Shown: positions 1 through 12,628, counted from the stretch's first letter. The stretch: DNA of 64,000 bases from Tigriopus japonicus (GCA_010645155.1 JAAGOF010000071.1:431106-495105), one strand, 5' to 3'. Numbers and translations are program-made. Notes: generated by a model not told the origin, from the letters alone.

Positions 1-120
1 AATAACTTGCAGAGTAATAAAAAATTCCTTGCTTGAAGGTATTTCATTATTACATTATAAAATCAAGAAAACAAAGTTACTGAATGAAATCTTGAGCATT
101 GAAATTTCGAAAAAAATGAA

Positions 121-345
121 CTAAAAAGTTCGGATTATTTTCGGATTATGTCGGATCCGAAAAGATATTTCGCAAATCCGAATCCGACATGCTTTGAAGA
201 ATACGAATGAATCCGAATCCGAAAATTCGCGCTGAAATCCGACCGAATCCGAATCCGAAAATTCTTGCGTCAATCCGAATAAATCCGTTCGGATTCGGAT
301 CCGATTGGATCCGAAAAGTCGGATCCGATGTACAGCTCTAGTACA
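121..345. repeat. Degenerate CGGATTCGGATCC repeat tract, possible hAT-type end
   Basis: The stretch is a degenerate array of the words GGATTCGGATCC, AATCCGAATCCGAA and GGATCCGAAAA on both strands. Its right edge reads CAGCTCTA, whose reverse complement TAGAGCTG fits the YARNG terminal consensus of hAT transposons. No matching left terminus or 8-bp target duplication is visible in the window, so it may be one end of an element or only a degenerate satellite. Nothing protein-like is supported here; the reading frame that crosses it only translates the repeat. Confidence 0.5.
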
Positions 346-591
346 TACTGAATTTGCTTGTTTGGGCACAACTGAAGTAATAATCTTCGGAAATATCAAG
401 TTTTTACTTGCAACCTTTTGCTCTTCAACAGCTGTAACTCATCCAAGAAAAAATCAGTTTATCCGCCCTTTGCTTGAAACTAACACTACGACAAGCGTCA
501 CACTCGACACGCTGTTGAAATCGGATAAACTGAATAAATCCTTAATTTCGATTTGTCTCTACTCAATCCGATCCTCGATTGAGAAGTCATC

Positions 592-1680
592 ATGGAAAAA
601 GTTGATTCGTTGAGCGATTTGGAAGAAATCAGCACCATCGATAACCCCCACTCCAAATCCACCAAACGTGTTTCCATCAAGAATCAGAACGACAACGACG
701 AGGAGGAGCATCTTTCGCCCATCCTTGACTTAATCAAAGCCAGTAATGAGAGTGTGGGTGTGCCCACTCTCAAGGAACTTCTACGCCCATTTCCCAAGCC
801 TATTCAAGGTCGTCAAATTCATTTCCTTCCGGCTAAATTAGCCTGGTCAGTCGGAGTGGAACAACCTATGGGGATTTGCGTTCTGGCCGATAACCGATTA
901 CTTCTCACTCAATCCAGGGCCAACACGGTCCAACTTCGGGATCGAGCTCAAGGCAGACTCTTGCACACCGTTGTTTTACCCGAGGGTGAAGCGTGGAAAC
1001 GCCCGAGCGATGTGGTAGCTTTGGCTGATGGCCGATTTGGCGTTCGCGATGATAACGGGATCCGGGTGTTTGATGACGAAGGGGGGTTCATCATGAAAGT
1101 AGGCGATGAACGATTGGGCCGATGCTATGGTTTGGCGGCTGATGGCCAGGGTCATTTGCTCACGTTGAACACGAATGCCTTTGGCTTTCCGACTAACAAT
1201 ATCACGGTCAAAGGTCAGACGGATTTGCTTTACCTAGACATCAATACCGGAAGTATTGTTCGCCAGATTGAGTTGTGTGACATTATCGCTAATGCCGCTT
1301 TGTCCAAATGCCGCTTTCTGCATTGTCGAGGCTCCAAGATCTATGTGGTAGATCTGGGATTGGATCAGATCTACGTGTTGGATAGTCTCAAGACTTGGGT
1401 GCGAAAATTCGGAGCCACGGGTAAGTTCTTTGGACAATTTGCGGATCCTGCCGGCTTGGTGACGGATCGAAAAGGGGTCACCTTGGTAGCTGACAGTCGC
1501 AATCATCGCGTGCAAATTTTTGATCGACTCCGCAACTTCTTGGGCTTTGTCAAATTCGACACACCCATCAAACGACCGTCGGCTATTTATCTTGACTATG
1601 AAAACGACGGACAAGCTGTTTTGTACGTACTCAATCTTTGGGGTAAATCTGCCGCCAAATACAGTATTCCTATGCTTTGA
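592..1680 (+). CDS. NHL-repeat beta-propeller protein, single exon
   Basis: An intronless 362-residue protein. Residues 1 to about 75 are charged, low-complexity and without a recognisable domain. The rest is built from beta-propeller blades of the NHL type. The clearest blade, near residues 278-310, reads FGQFADPAGLVTD, then VADSRNHRVQIFD, the diagnostic NHL pattern. Earlier blades are weaker (VEQPMGICVLADNRLLL near residue 88, RPSDVVALADGRFGV near 137, GRCYGLAADGQGHLLTL near 176). NHL propellers bind protein or RNA. In TRIM-NHL proteins they follow RING, B-box and coiled-coil domains, none of which is visible here, so this is an NHL-only protein and no specific partner can be named. The first in-frame ATG follows a stop-containing leader. 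It is convergent with the gene on the other strand, with 329 bp between the stop codons. Confidence 0.85.
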   Translation: MEKVDSLSDLEEISTIDNPHSKSTKRVSIKNQNDNDEEEHLSPILDLIKASNESVGVPTLKELLRPFPKPIQGRQIHFLPAKLAWSVGVEQPMGICVLADNRLLLTQSRANTVQLRDRAQGRLLHTVVLPEGEAWKRPSDVVALADGRFGVRDDNGIRVFDDEGGFIMKVGDERLGRCYGLAADGQGHLLTLNTNAFGFPTNNITVKGQTDLLYLDINTGSIVRQIELCDIIANAALSKCRFLHCRGSKIYVVDLGLDQIYVLDSLKTWVRKFGATGKFFGQFADPAGLVTDRKGVTLVADSRNHRVQIFDRLRNFLGFVKFDTPIKRPSAIYLDYENDGQAVLYVLNLWGKSAAKYSIPML

Positions 1681-2009
1681 ATTTGACGTTATGGAGGAGC
1701 GAATATGTGTAATCCATTTGTATTGTTCGCACGATATGTCTGTTGGCCTTGTTCGTTATATTTGTTTAAGAGATCATTGGAGTTGAGCGAAGAGTGCGCT
1801 GAGCCAATGAACAATAAGAATACAAAGTACAAAGCTTTGCTTTTCATTGATCTTAGATGCAATATTTTTTCTCATAGTTGCGTTAAGGTAAAGCTGATAG
1901 AAATAGTCATCTGTCAAACCCGATGCACCGACTGCCTCGCTGAAAATAGGATTTATATTGACTATGGGGTCAAGCCCTTGGGATGGTGTGGGGTGTAAAA
2001 TTCAACTTA
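1681..2009. other. Short region between convergent genes
   Basis: This is the 329 bp between the stop codon of the NHL gene and the stop codon of the minus-strand secreted protein. It should carry both 3' UTRs. I saw no canonical AATAAA on either strand and no further coding signal. Confidence 0.6.
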
Positions 2010-5000
2010 CTAATCAAACTCCGTAGTTTCGTCAAAATTGAAAGAGTCTTCTCCTCCTCCGACAAATTTGATTGTGGTGGATGTTGTTGGTTGCGTAGTG
2101 GGATCAGTTGTCTCCTGATTTTGAACTTTGAAAAGGTGATCTCTGATGTTGTAGATGCTTGAAAAATGAGTCAGGGCGGAAATTTCTCGCAACAGCCACT
2201 GATGGATTTCTAAGAAGATAAACCTCCGTAGGAAATTAACCATTTTCACGTCAATCTTAATTTTTGATTAATTTTCAAACCTCGAGTGATGACTGTTTCC
2301 ACGTCCGAATAATATCCATCTCCCTCCGAGCACACTTTACCATGCTTGCCGGACCAACCAGTTTGGATTGAGATGAGAACCACATGACTAACACCAGCTC
2401 CTGAAATCACAATGAAATATTTTCCCTTATGTTTTGTTTGTTGTTGCTTAATGCATCTTCTTTTCCGAACCTGCAGGCTCTTGTGTCGTATCTCTTGTGT
2501 CTGGATTCTGTTCCTTCACCCTTGACATTCGAAAGTAACTCGGTCCACCGATATCAATATCTGGGGGACCTTGATGGCACACCTGATGACGTCGAGGAAA
2601 TCCAGAGTGATAGGCGGCATCATCTTCGCTAAAGATAATCTCCCCGAATTCGTCGTACTTGATCTTCTTTTTCCTCCGCCAAATTTTAGGGATGAAATCC
2701 CGGTAATATCCACCCAAGTATCGTGTCAGTGTATAATTATAGAGCGTCCCACGCGTGTAATCGTCTCGGATGATCTCATACCTGGATGGCTTATGTGGAA
2801 TGTACTTTGTACATATCTTGGTCTGACTACGATCAATCTCATCTGGATTTTCGCCTTCATTCACCGCACAATCTGTTCCTGGAACTAAGGTGGTTTCCAC
2901 TTCATAAAACTCGTGACCTTCTGGCGAATTGGCTTCTAATTGAACAGAATCATCACAAAACCCCCAACGATCCTGCTTTTTTGAATCCGTGTCAGATCTT
3001 TTGGTCTTACACCATCCAAACCGATACGAACTTGGTCGGGTATCGAAACATTTGTAAACTTCCTTCCCATCTGGCAATGAACCTAAAAATATTTTTTTTT
3101 AAAGCACTTTTAGATTGACAATTTTCTGTTTTTCCCGCAAGAGATTAAAATTACTGTTTCGACGTTCGATCATGACTATGGCTTGGGGTTCGAGCCATTT
3201 CTTGTAAAATATGTCCTTGGCATTGCGATGGTTGGATTCAAAGTCCTCCCAGAATTGATCGCATATCGGCTGGTATAAATTCAGAGGAGCATCCGATTCC
3301 GAGCCACGTTCTTTGATCCACTCTCGTAGGGATTGGGTGTGATTGGAAAGGAAGCAGGGCGATTTACATTCCTCGTAGATGGCCAAGCCATTGGCGTTGG
3401 TGTAAATCTTTCTTAAGCTCTCCGCTCTAGTCAGGGCCTTAATTGAATAAAGTAAAACACCCCTGGGGACTATAAGGGAATAAAAGTGTGACAGATCTTT
3501 TAGCTGAAAGATGAAATGCACAAGATCTCACGCATGTTTGTGTCGGACGCGGAGAGATCGGGGAGACAAATGTTCATGAGAACGGAAGAGAATTGCATGT
3601 TCCACATGAGCCCCAAAACGGCGACATCGTAGTTCCCGGTTAAACGTCTGTAACTCGGATGAACGCTCACCCAGGTGACGCGAAACAAATTCGGCTCATA
3701 CCTCCGCCCATAAACATCTCTTTCGCCTAAATACACTAACAACCAAAGGAACACATCTCATTAAGTTTCGACTACGATCCCTTCACGTGCCATTCATTAT
3801 TCATACCGAACACGTTCTTCATGGGATTACCGTCTGAAGAAAAAAAAGAAGTGAATATATTTCCAAGATTTCTTTTTATACTGGACGTAAAAATCTTCTC
3901 TTACTTCTGTGTCTCCGGAAATCGTATTGATCGGCACCTTCGGTGCCTTTGGCACACGAGTTGGGATCTCCATCTTCGTATATATTGTACCTTGGATCCG
4001 TGGAACACAGACAAGAGGCCGCTGTGAGGATATGTCTGACCGTGAGAATGGTGCCAATACATTTGGCTGCTTCCTTGGGGTTTGACGAACCAATCAAAAC
4101 GTAAACCACCCATGGTTGCTTGCCCGATGTGATGGCGAAATTCTCGGACTCTCGATATCCTAATCCACAACTCGCTCGAACTGGAGGACCAGATTCGACC
4201 AAAATATTCACTTTGGGACCAGTTGTTCCTGCTTGTTGGCCTGATTAAAGGTGAAAATTGAGATGAATTGTGAATATTTTTGAGGATTAAGAGGCAGATT
4301 GGATACCGAATGTGTTTTCTCGGGTCCATGACCATTCGTAAGGGATTTTTCTGCTGGCCAAGAGATTACGAATACAAAACGTGTCCTCGGCAATGGGCTC
4401 TTTGTGTCGTTTGAAGTAGCTGAAACAATTTTGGGAGATCATAATTAGTGTGCAAGAGCTTTGCAAATTGCTATAACGGGATCAAAAGTCGACAAACTTT
4501 GCCTTCCTTTCTCGTACTTTTGATGTAGAAGGATAAATATTTAAAAGTTTTTTAGGTATCCCTAAAGACATATCAAGGATGACAACCATGAAGATGGGTC
4601 ATTGCCAAATCTTGTTAGCAACACAAATTTCTGAACAAGAAGCCACGAATTGCTCCTATTTCAGTGTTCTTTTTTTAGGCGAAACGCTGGAAGTTAAAAA
4701 AAACGATGCAATCATGTTTTTTCTTCTTCTTACCTTTGTAAACTGAATGAATCTTCTTTGACTTGAGCCTCAATGAATGTCCTGGTGAATCCGGTGACCT
4801 CGTTCAATTCTCGGAAACTGAAGAACCGACTTCGATCTCCCCATTCTGAAATCTTCAAAGCATAAACAGAAGTAGCACGAAAAAAATAAGTTGGTACCCA
4901 AATCCACCTTTAATCATGACTTGTTTGCCTCCATCATGAGTGGTCCAAACGTAATTGTAATCGTGGAAAACGATGAATTTCTGTTGATTGACGTGTCGAT

Positions 5001-6233
5001 AAGAAGAATATCCCCCGGATTCTCGAGAGTAAAGCGCGTTCATCTTGATTTCTGGCGGTTCCAAAAGGTAATAACCTCCGAATTTCTCGTTCATTCCCTC
5101 ATGGTCCATTGTCACATAAATAACCGCATCGCAATGTGCGAATACCGAAATTGGATCAGCATGACTTTAATTAAAATACTTATTGATGGCGATTGATAAT
5201 AGGAGCATATCTAAATACAACCGGTGAAACAGACCTGTAATATGTATGCCAGAAATATCCTCCAGATGAAACAGTTCCATAGTTTCTAACATTGGAAAAT
5301 TTTTAATAAATTGGTAAAAAATCTAATTTTGGTGCATAGTATAATAGTACAGAACTTGATTTACTTGTTTGATTCGGGCAACCCTAAATGAGGTTCCGGA
5401 TTATACGAGCCGTAAGTATTGTACAAACAGCGACCTCTGCGGGCAAAAATAAGGAGCTTAATATCATCAGTAGTTCCACAGAATTTATTGCCAACCTACC
5501 TTAAAGCCTCACAAGCTTGATCCAACTCCACTTGATTCAAGTAGGCTGGAACGAAATGGAAAGGATCCGGTTGTTTTCTTTTTTCTCATCTTTAAAGTTC
5601 TTAATCCGATTCATCTCATCCCTTACCATAAAGGTAGTAATCCTTTCCTTTGTAGCAATGGCTTCGACCATCGGATTCATATTCCAATGCCCCTAAATAC
5701 GGTGACAGATAGAGTCCTTTTCTTTGAAACGAGTTCGAGGGAAAGATGCAATATTTATTTCCGTCTGGATTGTAATCAGTGTTCTCATCTTGCCAATCCC
5801 CTCGTGGATCCCTGGAAAAGAGAGAAAGAAAACCAAAAGTAATTGGCCTTGGAGGAGTTGAGATAGTCTTGGGATAGTCTCTCTTGTTCATTTTCTTGAG
5901 GAATTACACTTTATGAGCTGTTCGAATCATGTTTCCCAAGTAAATATCGCCTTCGTTGTGATGTTCAGGCCTTCGACAGAATTTCCGCCCAGATCCAGTG
6001 GGATTGTAATCGGAGGGTCTTCGTGGATGACCAAGAGGCAACCCTGTGAGATGATGGAGACCCGAAAATACGAAATATCGCCAATTTCGATTGGCATAAG
6101 CCAGTCGATCAAAGTGATCGTGGGTTTTCCATTCTTCGCCCAGAGTGTAATTCGTTATTATCCCAGCTTGAGCTCCAGGACCCATTTGGCACAAATTATA
6201 GAGTAATACCAGAACAATGAATGATGAACTCAT
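2010..6233 (-). CDS. Secreted multi-module protein with C-terminal trypsin-like pseudoprotease domain
   Basis: Fifteen exons, traced by phase: 6233-5908, 5811-5627, 5545-5500, 5436-5365, 5285-5235, 5164-4908, 4845-4734, 4419-4307, 4240-3905, 3833-3807, 3726-3532, 3469-3155, 3082-2471, 2400-2281, 2209-2010; 2967 nt, 988 aa. The start ATG gives a signal peptide (hydrophobic FIVLVLLYNL, cleavage near residue 23). The N-terminal part has repeated DYNPxG/YNP motifs followed by LG, in exons 1, 2 and 4. From exon 9 a trypsin-like (S1) fold is recognisable: CIGTIL, then ILTAASC where active proteases have TAAHC, NYDVAVL (Asp kept), NICLP, and DIDIGGP where active enzymes have GDSGGP. The catalytic His and Ser are therefore Ser and Ile, so a non-catalytic serine protease homologue is predicted. 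Between the Asp and Ser regions lie more than 300 residues, far more than usual. The C-terminal tail is Thr-rich. The intron between exons 7 and 8 is 314 bp; the rest are short. The small exons (46, 27, 51 nt) are the least certain. Confidence 0.8.
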
Positions 6234-6766
6234 TTTGACCAAGGAAGCTCGAGAAACTGGATATTACGAAAGGAAAGGAAAGAGCGATTTCCGTGCATTC
6301 ATTGTGGTGTAAAATTACCACTTCCAACTCTAAGGATGATTGGCGAGAAAAAAAATCAAGTGTTGCTAGATTTGTATTTCATGTATTTAAAGAACCAAAT
6401 GGAGTTTCAAAGTCTCAAAAATACAAAATCGATGTCGATTGAGGCGTGATTTCCAATTAGTCCCGCCCCAAAAGCACGTTGTTCATATCAACGATTGGTT
6501 ATTTCGGCTTTCATGAGACCCCGTCAGTGGTATTTACACGTCAAGTCACTATCTCTAAGGTTCTCTGAGGAAAACTTCGTCAACATGCTTGAGCCCCATT
6601 GGTTTTTGTTCATGACTGTCGAAGTTGTAAATATCTCTGAAAAAATAACATATAAATAGGCTCTAATGTAATATGCACAACTAAGGGGAAAGTTCATGGG
6701 TAAAGGGTTTCTTGTCGGGATCTCTTGAAATGCGATGTGAAGAAGGTGATGAATGAACGCTCTCAT
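6234..6766. other. Upstream region of the secreted protein and 3' end of SEC24
   Basis: These 533 bp hold the promoter and 5' UTR of the minus-strand secreted protein and, at the other end, the 3' UTR of SEC24, also on the minus strand. No clear TATA box or canonical poly(A) signal was found on the minus strand. Confidence 0.5.
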
Positions 6767-9700
6767 TCAGCCGAGCAAAGCGCGGATCTCTTTATGCATG
6801 TGACACAAGAAGTCCACGTAGCTGAAGCAGTTATCATTGCCACTCCGATCCTCGCAGAGATAATGACGGAACAGGATGTCCAACTTTTCACGTTGACGCA
6901 CCACCACCAATCGCATGTGTCGGGATCGCTGGGATTGGATGGTTTCCACGATGTCTTTCACTCGTTTGGACAGAGGATTGTTTCTCTCCTCAAGTCGACT
7001 TTGATCTAGATTGATTTGCTGGGGCGACGGAACACCAAACACCTCTTGGACCTAAGGCCATACATGATTCATTATAGCAATTATGATTGAGGTTTGAACA
7101 TAATCTTATTTTGTAGCTTACCCAAGAGGGATCCACGGCCAGTCCAATGTACATGAAAAGGTAGAGCCCGTTTTCGAGAAGATAGACACCATCGTCCCGG
7201 ATTTTCTCTATCGAGCATCGAATCTGATTGGGCAATCCGGTTTCACTCGTGCTCACATCGTGAATGGCAAAGAGCCTTGGGTAGAAATACACTACGGTGG
7301 AGGCCACATCCATGCTCGACACGGCGTTCATCAAAAAGGCTCGATCATCACATCTTTGGAGGGGAAAAGGAGAAAGTGGAACCAAATGAGTAACATTTAT
7401 GAACCTCATTTCTGGGAGACGGTTCACTCACCCAACATCTGTTCCACCACTCAAGACATCCGATTTGATGAGACAGTTTGTGTATAGCGGAAGCAGTTTC
7501 AGACACTCGGGAAGGATGAGTTGACCCATTGACGACGGTGAAGCACAGTTCTTTCGATAGCAAGCCAATATGTTGGCACAATTCGAGATGAGCTGGTCTT
7601 TGACGGCTTTGGGATTGGAATCCATAAGACGACTAATGGACTGTTTCGCAATGAAATTGACCACCGTGTCCAATTCACCTAAAATTCAGAGCGCAATCAT
7701 TTACATCAAATCTTTCCAACACAAAAATACTTATTTTTCACTCACAAGCTCGATACATCTCGGCCATGTTGGTCCCACAATTCAGAGACAGATTCAAGAC
7801 GCGAAGTCTGCGTTGGCCAGAACATGAAGTAAATAGGATGGCCGCTTGAATGTAGACTCCGTCCTCTTCTGTGAGTTTGTCGTCGTGTTTGATTTCACAC
7901 GTCACGGCTGCATCGCCATTGATGGCGGCCAATTCCGTGTCTGTCGTGTTGGCCATGAAGAAGCTGCCAAAGAAGTCCACTGGTCTCACTCCCGTCGAGG
8001 TACGAACCCTCATGATGGCATCGAAGGCGATCGGTCTGCTCAGATTGTACTCCAAATCCCGCAGAAACCGTTCGCCGTCAATGTCGGGTAAGAAGTAGGT
8101 GTACTTGAACACTTGACCACCGGTCATTCGAGACACCTGAAATAAGCGAAGAAAGAAAGCTGTCAACATCCAAGAAGCAAGAGAGCGATCCAGTGCAAAT
8201 TTCATCTTACCTGGCTGAGAGTGGCGACATCGATGTAGGCGTTATTGAAGAGGAACAAATCCACAGAGCATCCCACAGCCACACATTCCTGTCCCACTTC
8301 GTTGTAGAACTTGGTCTGTGGCATAAGGACGGTTTTCTCTTTCTCTGTTCCAAGTAATTTGCGGTCGTCTCGGTTCTTCAGTTTGCCGGGTGCCTCGGCC
8401 ACTGGGAGGTTATGATGGAATATGATTAATTTTCCGGCAGCATTGGCAGCCTATCGAAATAGCAACTCAATTAGATTGATTGCTCATTTGGCTCAATAAT
8501 TTTGGGATTCAAATCTATGATTTCTTACCTTGAAAGCCTCTTTGCCTGCCTGAATGACGGGTCCGAGGACCGTCTCTGTTTCTCGAGTCTCGCCATACAT
8601 AAGCGGGATCTGCTCCATGAGTGAATCAATCACTTGCTCGGAATCTTCCCATTTGACCATGAAACCCTCGACCAAGGGAACAAACATGTCCTCAACGTCA
8701 CCCACATTGAGCTGCTGGGGTTGGGAGAGCCCTTTGTTGATGTTGTAGAAATGGATCTTGGAATCATACGTCATAAAACCCACACGCGGTCGCTCCTGGA
8801 AAGTGAGTTGGATCGTGGAAGGTTTTCGTGTCGGTCAGTATTGTTGGGTGGTTGTTGTTATTACCTTATCACAATTCTTATCACTTGGAAGGTTGTTCAG
8901 CATACGCTTCATGTTCCGGCAAATGAGTTGAACCACGCCCTCTTTCATCATGGGATAGGATACGTCAATGGCAAAGATGATCCCCGGGACATTGGGCTCC
9001 TTGGAATCGCGGCAATAATCCTTGGTAGCTAAACATTCATAAGCACCCAGGCACAATTCAGGACGCTGGTAGTGATCCAACCTCTGTCCATTGTGGTCGA
9101 GGTGTTGGAAATATTCTTGGGGTACTTCAGTGGTGGCCTGGAAAAAAGTTACGATTGCATCAAAAACTCACACATGAACGCATTGATAAGTGCGGACTTA
9201 CCTTGCAGAAAACGCATTGGAATCGTCGTCCTCCGTCAATGAATTGCATGAAGGGGCACATGTAAGCCTTGCAACGGTGGCAGCGAACCGGTCCCGTGGG
9301 GCCAAAGTCGGATACGGGCGGTTCAATCTCGCCTTCTTGAACGGGAGCAAAAGGCGAAATGACCAAACCGAAAGGTACGCCCGTTTGCTTCATCATGTCC
9401 GTGGTGGCGGGCACGTTGTACATGGTCGAGCGTATGAATCGGGGACTGGCATTGCCGAAATCGCGACAAATAAAGTCGGTCGTGACGAGCGGCGGCGTTT
9501 GGCCCTTCTCGCGGGTTTCAAAATAGCCCTTGTTGTTGTTTTGATCTTCCTCCATGACGTGGATGGGTGACGGCATCTGATCCGGATCCAACGTGCGACG
9601 CGGACTTTGAGCCCCGGGATATTGGGGATTCATCTGATTGAGACCGGGGGCGGGCGCTTGACCGGGACCCGGCGGTTGGGGCGGATATCCGCCGTTAGTG

Positions 9701-10455
9701 GGAGCCGGAGGGTAACCCATTCCCGGACCCGGCGGAGCCGGCGGGTATCCGCCCATGCTGGGCGCTTGAGACGATGGCGGGTATCCCGCGGCCGGTCCGG
9801 GAGGCTGGGGCGGATATCCACCCGGTCGAGGTGGACCCGACATAGCAGGGGGTCCCGGGGGCGGTGCCGAACCAAAACTATGAGCGGGAGGCCCGCCAAA
9901 TTGACCAACATGGCCCGGTGCACCCATGGGACCGGGTTGTGAAGCGGGTGGATGAGGAGCGGGACCTCCGGGCGGCGCAAATTGTCCGCCATTGGACATG
10001 GGCGGTGCACCGGGTCGCGGCGGTCCCATGGGACCACTGGGACGAGGCGGCAAGGTCATGGGCCCGGTTTGAGACACGGGTGGAGCGCCCGCCTGAGAAC
10101 CGGGCGGTCGAGGCGGGCCCGAAGGGCGATAAGGGGCGGGCGCTCCACCCATGCCCGGTGGCGCGGGACCATTAGTGGGCGCTGAATGAGGAGGCATTCC
10201 CGGTGCGGGCGGTCCCTGGGGTCGGTTCATCATCGGAGGTCCCTGAGGTCCGGGAGCCATTTGACCATTAGCCATGGGCGGCATCATGTTAGGACGCGGG
10301 GCGGGCGGACCCGCTTTATTCATCTGAGGCGGTCCCATCGGTCCCATAGACATATTGGGCGGCCCCATGGCCGCGGGCGGGCCCGGTGGGCGAGCCATGG
10401 CGTTAGGCGGTCCCCGCGGGTACTGGGGCGGTCCATTGGGTTGTGGAGGCATCAT
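6767..10455 (-). CDS. Sec24CD: COPII coat subunit, SEC24C/D type
   Basis: SEC24 is the cargo-binding subunit of the COPII coat and acts at ER exit sites with SEC23 and SAR1. Eight exons in phase: 10455-9202, 9137-8865, 8795-8529, 8450-8211, 8136-7746, 7678-7432, 7353-7122, 7051-6767; about 1062 aa, the usual size. Residues 1 to about 285 are a Pro/Gly-rich disordered region with [15 protein letters not shown] repeats. Then come [12 protein letters not shown] and the zinc finger with Cys392, 395, 414 and 417, in a [18 protein letters not shown] context typical of the C/D subgroup. The trunk ([24 protein letters not shown]), beta-sandwich and helical parts ([45 protein letters not shown]) and C-terminal gelsolin-like end (VKQRE-like [18 protein letters not shown]) follow in order. 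The initiator is the Met-Met pair at 10455-10450. The frame stays open upstream to 10626, so a short N-terminal extension is possible. Confidence 0.95.
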
Positions 10456-12619
10456 GATGGCGGCGAATGCGTCCCCTTCCCCGCAAAAGGTCCAAAATCT
10501 GGCGGGTCCGAGTTGACTTGACGAAAGTTGCCGAGGTTCAAGGGTCTCTGAGAGCCGTTGGGGTTCGGTAGGACAAAGGGCGAAGGCGTGGGCGGAGCCT
10601 GACTCTGCGGGTTCACAATCCCTCACTCATTCACCGTCACTCGCACCACTTGAATACTTGACCCAAGAATGTGCAATTAGTTCTTCTTTGAAGGAAGAGC
10701 GAGGCCAGTCATCATTCCATCCAAGTCCATGTGTACACTCTAGTCATGCCAAATTTGGCCAAACCTTTTGGGCCAAGATCATTAGTGATAAGTCATTAAG
10801 ATCTCGAATGAATAATGAAAATGTAAAAACGACTTTAATGACGTGTCGAAGGAGCTACGAAATACAATCGTCAGTAAGTTATGTCTAGAAACTTGAGTTG
10901 AGCTTCAACGATCGAGGTATTTGACCAAAAGCAAAAGATCCGGCAACCCTATTAGACATTTCTCAGTTCAGTCTGAAATGGTCCAGGGTCTACGCGACAC
11001 TCAGTCAGCTGATGAGTTTGCTCGTCCACGTCATTCCTGTCAGCGCGAGAACAGTGTGACTAAAATAAAAAGCGGTCATGGTTTGGGATTATTTTGAATG
11101 GTCTCTGGTTCCTATGTGTCTATGGTTTGAAAAATTTGAAAATCTTTTAGATTGGTATTAAGTACTTGTTTGACGTATTTTAGTAATATTTCAACTGAAA
11201 TGAAAGCGCCGTATTCCGGATGAAAGAACCTCCTCTAAAGTTGACATGGCGCTAAACGTGGCTTTTGTTCGGCCCTGGACTCTACCACAAGCCCAACTCA
11301 TTCTTTAAAAGTAAGGCCAATGGTCATTGCCCCTCCACGAGAATGCTTTGGCCGGGGAATCTGTTGTGTTTTAGTGACATTTTATTTTCAAACATCCTGA
11401 TCAATCTTTGATACAATTTGCACAAAAATTGGAACATGAGTATTAAACGATTTCAGAAACAGTTTGAACAGACGAGGAATGATATGTTGCCTCTGAGATC
11501 TTTCCAACAATCTTGAACAGAGCTGAATGGCAATCATCACAGATCACCCTTAAATGAAACGAATCGATAACATTTACGATTCTCTTTCGTAGCAGTTCTT
11601 TTCTTTACTCGAAAAGAACCGCATGCTGGCTTTTGGTAGAAAATTTCGATCGACTGTCTAAAGTCAAAGGTGACCATGGTCCTTCTATTTCAGAACTGTA
11701 AACAAATCCCCGCTTTCGCCACTAACGCAGTCCCTCGTCCTTTTGCCCGGTGGGTCTGCGCAAGAAAAGCGCAAGTCACTCCCCGACTCCACTTCACTCC
11801 ATCCATCCATCCCAATCAGGTTTGTTGTTCTATTTCATCATTTCTGGCTTGAGCCACATCTCCCGGATTGAATCAAGCATCTTGACATTTTGAACCATGT
11901 GGCACCCTGCGCAACCCATTCGTCGCTTGATTTTGACCAACCGGCTTGGGTCTTTTTGCAACCGGTTAAATTCAATTTCCGGTATCAGTGTGACATCACC
12001 TGAACTTAGATGCTACAACTCGACACTTTCGAGGTTATTTCCTAAAATGATTGGATAATATTCATTCATTTTGTATTAACATTTTTTCGGATGAAGTTTT
12101 TGATCACTAAATAATCAAGCCAATTGGTGTCTTTTTACTCGTTCTTCTGTAGTTCTTCATGAAATTAACTACAAGCGAAGCTGGATATTGGAATAATTTT
12201 GTTACTTGTGCTCGAATATCCAGAATGAATAGATTATCAAGTTGGAATAAAACATAACATGCCATATAGTACATTGAACGTAATTTTCAGGGAGAATGCT
12301 TGGAATAGTTGCTCTCTAAACACAAACTCATCAAAGATTCTGAAACTGAGTCATTGGAATTAATTTCTCACTCCATAAAGTATTTTTTTTAATCTATGGA
12401 TTGAGCCCATGCGGTTTAAAATTAGATCTACAACGATATTTTGTACATCAACTTAAACATGGCCATTTTAAAATTGCTTTATTCCTTTGTCTCTCAATCG
12501 TGAAAAAATCGTTTCTTTTACTCAATAGCATTCCTCTAATCTTTTATCATATCTCTTTTTCTTTGGTTTAGAGCTCATCCTCGACTCGTAACTCGTCGAC
12601 CGCAATCACCGCTTTCATC
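10456..12619. other. Intergenic region between divergent SEC24 and oligopeptidase genes
   Basis: About 2.2 kb head-to-head between SEC24 (-) and the oligopeptidase (+). The first part is the 5' UTR and promoter of SEC24; the 12-mer AGTCAGCTGATG occurs at 11003-11014. No gene is supported: the reading frames present are short, start in unlikely places and resemble nothing. Near 12570-12619 is what was probably the original promoter or 5' flank of the oligopeptidase gene before the transposon entered. Confidence 0.5.
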
Positions 12620-12628
12620 GTGCAATTC

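Noticed and set aside
9190..10521. Long plus-strand frames (for example 10186-10521 and 9607-9942)
   Set aside because: Arg/His/Gly-rich shadows of the Pro/Gly-rich SEC24 exon on the other strand.
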